This document shows positions 62,201 through 64,000 of a DNA stretch of 64,000 bases, in pieces. Within the stretch, counting starts at the first letter, position 1, and every line of letters starts with the position of its first letter. Origin of the DNA: Bacteroidota bacterium (GTDB lineage: Bacteria; Bacteroidota; Bacteroidia; Bacteroidales; FEN-979). Under the pieces are notes generated by a model. The model made no database searches, had not been told where the DNA came from, and worked only from the letters and a program-made list of their open reading frames with translations. The stretch lies in NCBI GenBank assembly GCA_026391355.1, contig JAPLDH010000045.1, positions 199,538 through 263,537 of the forward strand, written 5' to 3'. The translations under genes were made by a program, and so were the position numbers.

Positions 62201-63047
62201 ATCAAATTTTATTTCACTTTCTGAATATATTGGAGATCGTGCATATAGAGGTATTTTAACCGGACTTACAAACGCATTTGTTATAGACGGGGCAACTAAG
62301 GAAAGACTTATTGAAGAAGATATCAAATCAAAAGAGATTATCCTGCCCTTTCTTTTGGGAAGGGATATCAGTCCTTATTCTACACCGGAACCCTCAAATT
62401 GGATTATTCTTATTCCTAAAGGATTTACCATAAAAAGGAATTTACCGTTATCAAACCCTTATCATGTTACTGAACCGCCACCACGTTATGGCACAATCCC
62501 ATATGATGAAGCCTGGCATTGGTTCAGGGAAAATTATCCAGCCATTGCTGCACATTTGTTACAATCTAAGAAACAAGCTGAATTAAGAACAGATCAGGGA
62601 GACTTTTGGTGGGAATTACGAGCTTGTGACTATTATCATCAGTTTTACACTTCCAAAATTATGTACCAGGTGTTTCAGGTGAAACCTTGCTTTATTTTTG
62701 ATGAAGGTGGATTTTTTTGTAATAATTCTATGTGGATTATCCCAAAAGCTGACAAAATTCTTCTTGCAATTTTAAATTCGAAGATGGGTTGGTGGCTTAT
62801 TTCAAAATATTGCACTGCTATTCAAAATGGGTATCAATTAATATGGAAGTATTTCGGCCAAATTCCAATTCCACAAAATAAAAAAGGTTTGTCAAACCTG
62901 ATTAGTAATATTGTCGATCAAATACTCATTTCCAAAAAATCCAACCCCACTGCCGACACAAGTTTTTTAGAAAAGGAGATCGACCAAATGGTTTATGAAC
63001 TATATGGATTAACGGAGGAAGAGATAATGATAATCGAACAATCATAA
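59202..63047 (+). CDS. Type IIG restriction-modification enzyme (Eco57I-like)
   Basis: About 1281 residues in one chain. The N-terminal nuclease has the PD-(D/E)xK pattern (TDLVIHN near residue 77, VLIEAKKP near 95). A helical linker follows, then an N6-adenine methylase with SAM motif DPAVGSGHFL near 555, catalytic VIGNPPYI near 845, and a C-terminal specificity region (LAILNSKMGWWLISKY, FGQIPIP). The enzyme would both cut and methylate DNA as a stand-alone defence system. The ATG at 59202, behind AAGG, is preferred over the TTG at 59199. Between the SAM motif and NPPY sits a proline-rich insert (TPRPPLPRGEGE) encoded by a GC-rich palindrome. The Fic gene follows after 4 bp. Confidence 0.85.
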   Translation: MNNKLILLSPRKALNKAYLKVKPLRSEIELFKKNLIGLLDGLDETESEEHNKNDLGDFLKNTFYHPTFYINTKDRTDLVIHNGPDSKSFAGVLIEAKKPSNKTEMIRPDNLNVKAFHELILYYLRERITNHNIEIKHLIATNIYEWYVIDSALFEKTFAQDTKLVQQFTDFEEGRLAGKTTDFFYKEIAEPFLTSLTAEFPFTWFDFRDYDKPLRNDDKKDDSKLIALYKLLSAEHLLKLPFANDSNSLDKAFYSELLHIIGLTETKECSKKLIGRKKEGERNSGSLIESAIIQLDNLDKISRLEKPAHLGETVQDRLFNVALELSITWINRILFLKLLEAQLIRYHKGDPAFAFLNCEKVQNFDDLNTLFFGVLARIPADRNEGVRKLYANVPYLNSSLFEPTPLEHSCLFISQLKDDKLPVISSTVLKDNNGRKFKGDRFSLEYLFKFLDAYDFAGEGSEEIQEENKTLINASVLGLIFEKINGYKDGSFFTPGFITMYMCRETIRRAVVQKFKDAKGWACETIDHLYDKIEDRQEANRIMNSLKICDPAVGSGHFLVSALNEIIAIKSELKILSDKDGKRLKDYHVEVVNDELIVTDEDGELFEYNPNSHESQRVQETLFREKQTIIENCLFGVDINPNSVKICRLRLWIELLKNAYYLTPRPPLPRGEGERELETLPNIDINIKCGNSLISRYALDADIRQALKKSKWNIDSYRMAVMIYRNASGKEQKREMERLISSIKSDFEIKVAANDKRLLQLKKQNGDLFTLTQQISLFERSKKELAEWNKKVSDLTGKTKKLETELEEIKNNKIYENAFEWRFEFPEVLNDDGDFIGFDVVIGNPPYIRQEEIKDLKLNLQTNYSTYSGTADLYVYFVEKGFELLNQVGNFCFIMPNKWMQTNYGRSLRAFFLQYRLHSIIDFGDLQVFDEATTYPCILNVSKQKPSETFNSIAIKTLQFDNSFATYVKSMTNRMSCSELTDETWVITTRMDQKLLSRLKSNFISLSEYIGDRAYRGILTGLTNAFVIDGATKERLIEEDIKSKEIILPFLLGRDISPYSTPEPSNWIILIPKGFTIKRNLPLSNPYHVTEPPPRYGTIPYDEAWHWFRENYPAIAAHLLQSKKQAELRTDQGDFWWELRACDYYHQFYTSKIMYQVFQVKPCFIFDEGGFFCNNSMWIIPKADKILLAILNSKMGWWLISKYCTAIQNGYQLIWKYFGQIPIPQNKKGLSNLISNIVDQILISKKSNPTADTSFLEKEIDQMVYELYGLTEEEIMIIEQS
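61197..61221. repeat. In-frame REP-like palindrome inside the type IIG gene
   Basis: CCCCCTCTCC-C-ACG-G-GGAGAGGGGG is an 11-bp perfect stem with a 3-base loop, flanked by more C and G runs and very unlike the AT-rich coding DNA around it. It encodes PPLPRGEG without breaking the frame. Palindromes giving the peptide TPRPPLPRGEGE are a recurrent dispersed repeat in bacterial genomes, so this copy probably inserted into the gene. Confidence 0.7.
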
Positions 63048-63051
63048 CAAT

Positions 63052-63687
63052 ATGTCGTACCAAAGACCGTATGAAGTTCCTGAAGAAAAGAAGACAAAGG
63101 ATCCCATTTATTACGAAATGGGGAGTTCCGTTCTGAAAAATAACCTGGGGATAACGGATCCTCAAAAGGCTGCTGAAGAAGAAACAATTGGGTTCGTAAA
63201 AGCCCAGGTGATATTTACAAGGAAATTGTCAAAGAAAACTAAATTTAATGAAAAATATATTCAGGCCATCCACAAGGTTGCTATGGGGCATATTTATCCG
63301 TTTGCAGGAATCTATCGTAATGTGAACCTTTCAAAGGCAGGCCATCATTTCCTTCCCTGTACTTTTATTCCAAGGGGAATGAATTATCTTGAGCAAGAAT
63401 TCCTAATGAAATTACCAGCTGATTATGAAAATGTATCAAAGTTGATTGAAGACATTGCCATTGTGCATTGTGAACTTATCCATATCCATCCATTCAGGGA
63501 AGGAAATGGGAGAACTTCAAGGATTTTTGCTGATTTAATGTCTAACAGGGCGGGATATTCGTCCCTGGAATTGGATAAATTCAGGCAAGATAATTATCCT
63601 GCATACATTGAAGCTTTGAATAGGGGAGATGACAAGGATTATTCGGGAATGATAAAAATTATCGGGAATTTGTTTCGAGCTTCTTAA
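63052..63687 (+). CDS. Fic-domain protein (AMP-transferase toxin)
   Basis: 211 residues with the complete Fic motif HPFREGNGRTSR near residue 145, including the catalytic His, the Mg-binding Glu and both phosphate-binding Arg, and a flap region PFAGIYRNVNLSKAGHHF. Fic proteins usually move AMP from ATP to Tyr or Thr of target proteins. No inhibitory S/TxxxE(G/N) helix is visible within the protein, so a separate antitoxin is expected; one is encoded at 63659 on the opposite strand. Located 4 bp behind the restriction enzyme gene, so the two may be co-transcribed. Confidence 0.9.
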   Translation: MSYQRPYEVPEEKKTKDPIYYEMGSSVLKNNLGITDPQKAAEEETIGFVKAQVIFTRKLSKKTKFNEKYIQAIHKVAMGHIYPFAGIYRNVNLSKAGHHFLPCTFIPRGMNYLEQEFLMKLPADYENVSKLIEDIAIVHCELIHIHPFREGNGRTSRIFADLMSNRAGYSSLELDKFRQDNYPAYIEALNRGDDKDYSGMIKIIGNLFRAS

Positions 63688-63844
63688 GTGCTTCCTTTTT
63701 AATGTGGGCTTCTGTCTTTTTATCAAACCGGATTCCTTCAATTTTAGCAGAAGCTATTGCATTGCTGAAAATTGTGTCGAAGGATGGTTTATTAACTGGT
63801 CTGCTTTTCATATTACAAAGATAACGAAAATTATCTTTTGCCAT
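63659..63844 (-). CDS. VbhA-like Fic antitoxin, convergent and overlapping
   Basis: 61 residues, or 50 if the ATG at 63811 is used. The stretch FSNAIASAKIEGIRFDKKTEA contains SAKIEG, which fits the class I Fic inhibitory motif S/TxxxE(G/N), followed by a second helix (HIKKEALKKLE) as in VbhA-type antitoxins. It would place the Glu in the Fic active site and block ATP binding. Unusually it is transcribed towards fic from the other side, the two genes overlapping by 29 bp at their 3' ends. A TATCTTTG box (63816-63823, minus strand) is 4 bases before the ATG at 63811, which favours that start. Confidence 0.65.
   Translation of the reverse strand: MAKDNFRYLCNMKSRPVNKPSFDTIFSNAIASAKIEGIRFDKKTEAHIKKEALKKLETNSR
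63816..63823 (-). promoter_or_regulatory. Candidate -7 box of the antitoxin gene
   Basis: Minus strand TATCTTTG matches TAnnTTTG and ends 4 bases before the ATG at 63811, giving a nearly leaderless transcript. No -33 TTTG is seen at the right distance. Confidence 0.35.
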
Positions 63845-63896
63845 TTGTTTTGGCTACTTTTTCGGCTGTATCTTTTTTTGAGGTGCTACGTATAAG

Positions 63897-64000
63897 ATGG
63901 AAAAAGATAAAATGGATATTAAAAATTCCAAATTATTAGTTGCGCCTGAAGAAATACTAGCGAGTTTTGATCTGGTGCAGATAAAAGAAAACAGCAAGCA
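63897..64000 (+). CDS. Start of an unidentified gene, possibly a transposase
   Basis: An open frame begins at ATG 63897 and runs off the right edge (34 full codons). The part VAPEEILASFDLVQIKE resembles the N-terminal region of ISAon1-type transposases common in Bacteroidota (…LPEEILDYFDLVxIKE). The match is short and from memory, and terminal inverted repeats cannot be checked here, so the identification is tentative. Confidence 0.35.
   Translation, partial: MEKDKMDIKNSKLLVAPEEILASFDLVQIKENSK

Overview
The window looks like a Bacteroidota chromosome fragment, most likely Bacteroidales-like and free-living or sediment-type. The reasons are two secreted proteins with type IX secretion C-terminal sorting tails (NYPNP-type), promoters of the Bacteroidota form TTTG-N19-21-TAnnTTTG, weak ribosome binding sites, and a membrane-bound TPR-AraC regulator. 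I see no tRNA, rRNA, CRISPR array or replication origin, and no gene-free stretch longer than 300 bases.

Layout. (1) 1-17000, nearly all minus strand: a secreted metallophosphoesterase cut by the window edge and coupled to an atypical acylphosphatase-like protein; two giant secreted adhesin-like proteins (2501 and 2046 aa, LamG and beta-helix repeats) in one operon; and a TPR-AraC membrane regulator. The acylphosphatase pair and the giant-protein pair each lie behind a copy of the same ~105-bp promoter element. (2) 17131-43151, plus strand: what reads as one ~26-kb operon encoding a VC0807-like membrane protein, a small basic protein, an HlyD/two-ABC/TolC exporter of the NHLM type, a hybrid NRPS-PKS line (A-PCP-C-A-PCP, KS-AT-KR-DH-ACP, a separate ER, C-A-PCP-TE) and a Sfp-type phosphopantetheinyl transferase, closed by a 10-bp hairpin. 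The predicted product is a short lipopeptide- or peptide-like molecule: an unusual carboxylic acid starter, one amino acid extended by a malonate unit (a gamma-amino acid if fully reduced), and a terminal aspartate. (3) 43215-44960: a secreted phospholipase D-like protein. (4) 45033-59100: a Crp/Fnr regulator with an N-terminal cysteine cluster, divergent from a long sulfur and heterodisulfide redox cluster: a NifX-like protein, a class V aminotransferase, true DsrC, DsrM-like and DsrK-like subunits, a cysteine desulfurase, DsrE2, TusA, an MvhD-like protein, an HdrA with an inserted GltD module, a second HdrA, a QmoC-like subunit and a second NifX-like protein. No dsrAB or aprAB lies in the window. 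(5) 59202-64000: a type IIG restriction-modification enzyme carrying an in-frame palindromic repeat, a Fic protein with a convergent overlapping VbhA-like antitoxin, and the start of a possible transposase.

The two strongest candidates for something new are these. The first is the DsrC-DsrMK-DsrE2-TusA-Qmo/Hdr cluster without sulfite or APS reductase; its two transcription units have identical promoter geometry (TCACA every 22 bp, then 32 bp, TAnnTTTG, 44 bp, ATG). The second is the NRPS-PKS operon, whose first adenylation domain lacks the amino-acid-binding Asp and whose exporter has lost the C39 peptidase residues. How the redox proteins work together is inferred from family knowledge, not shown by the sequence.
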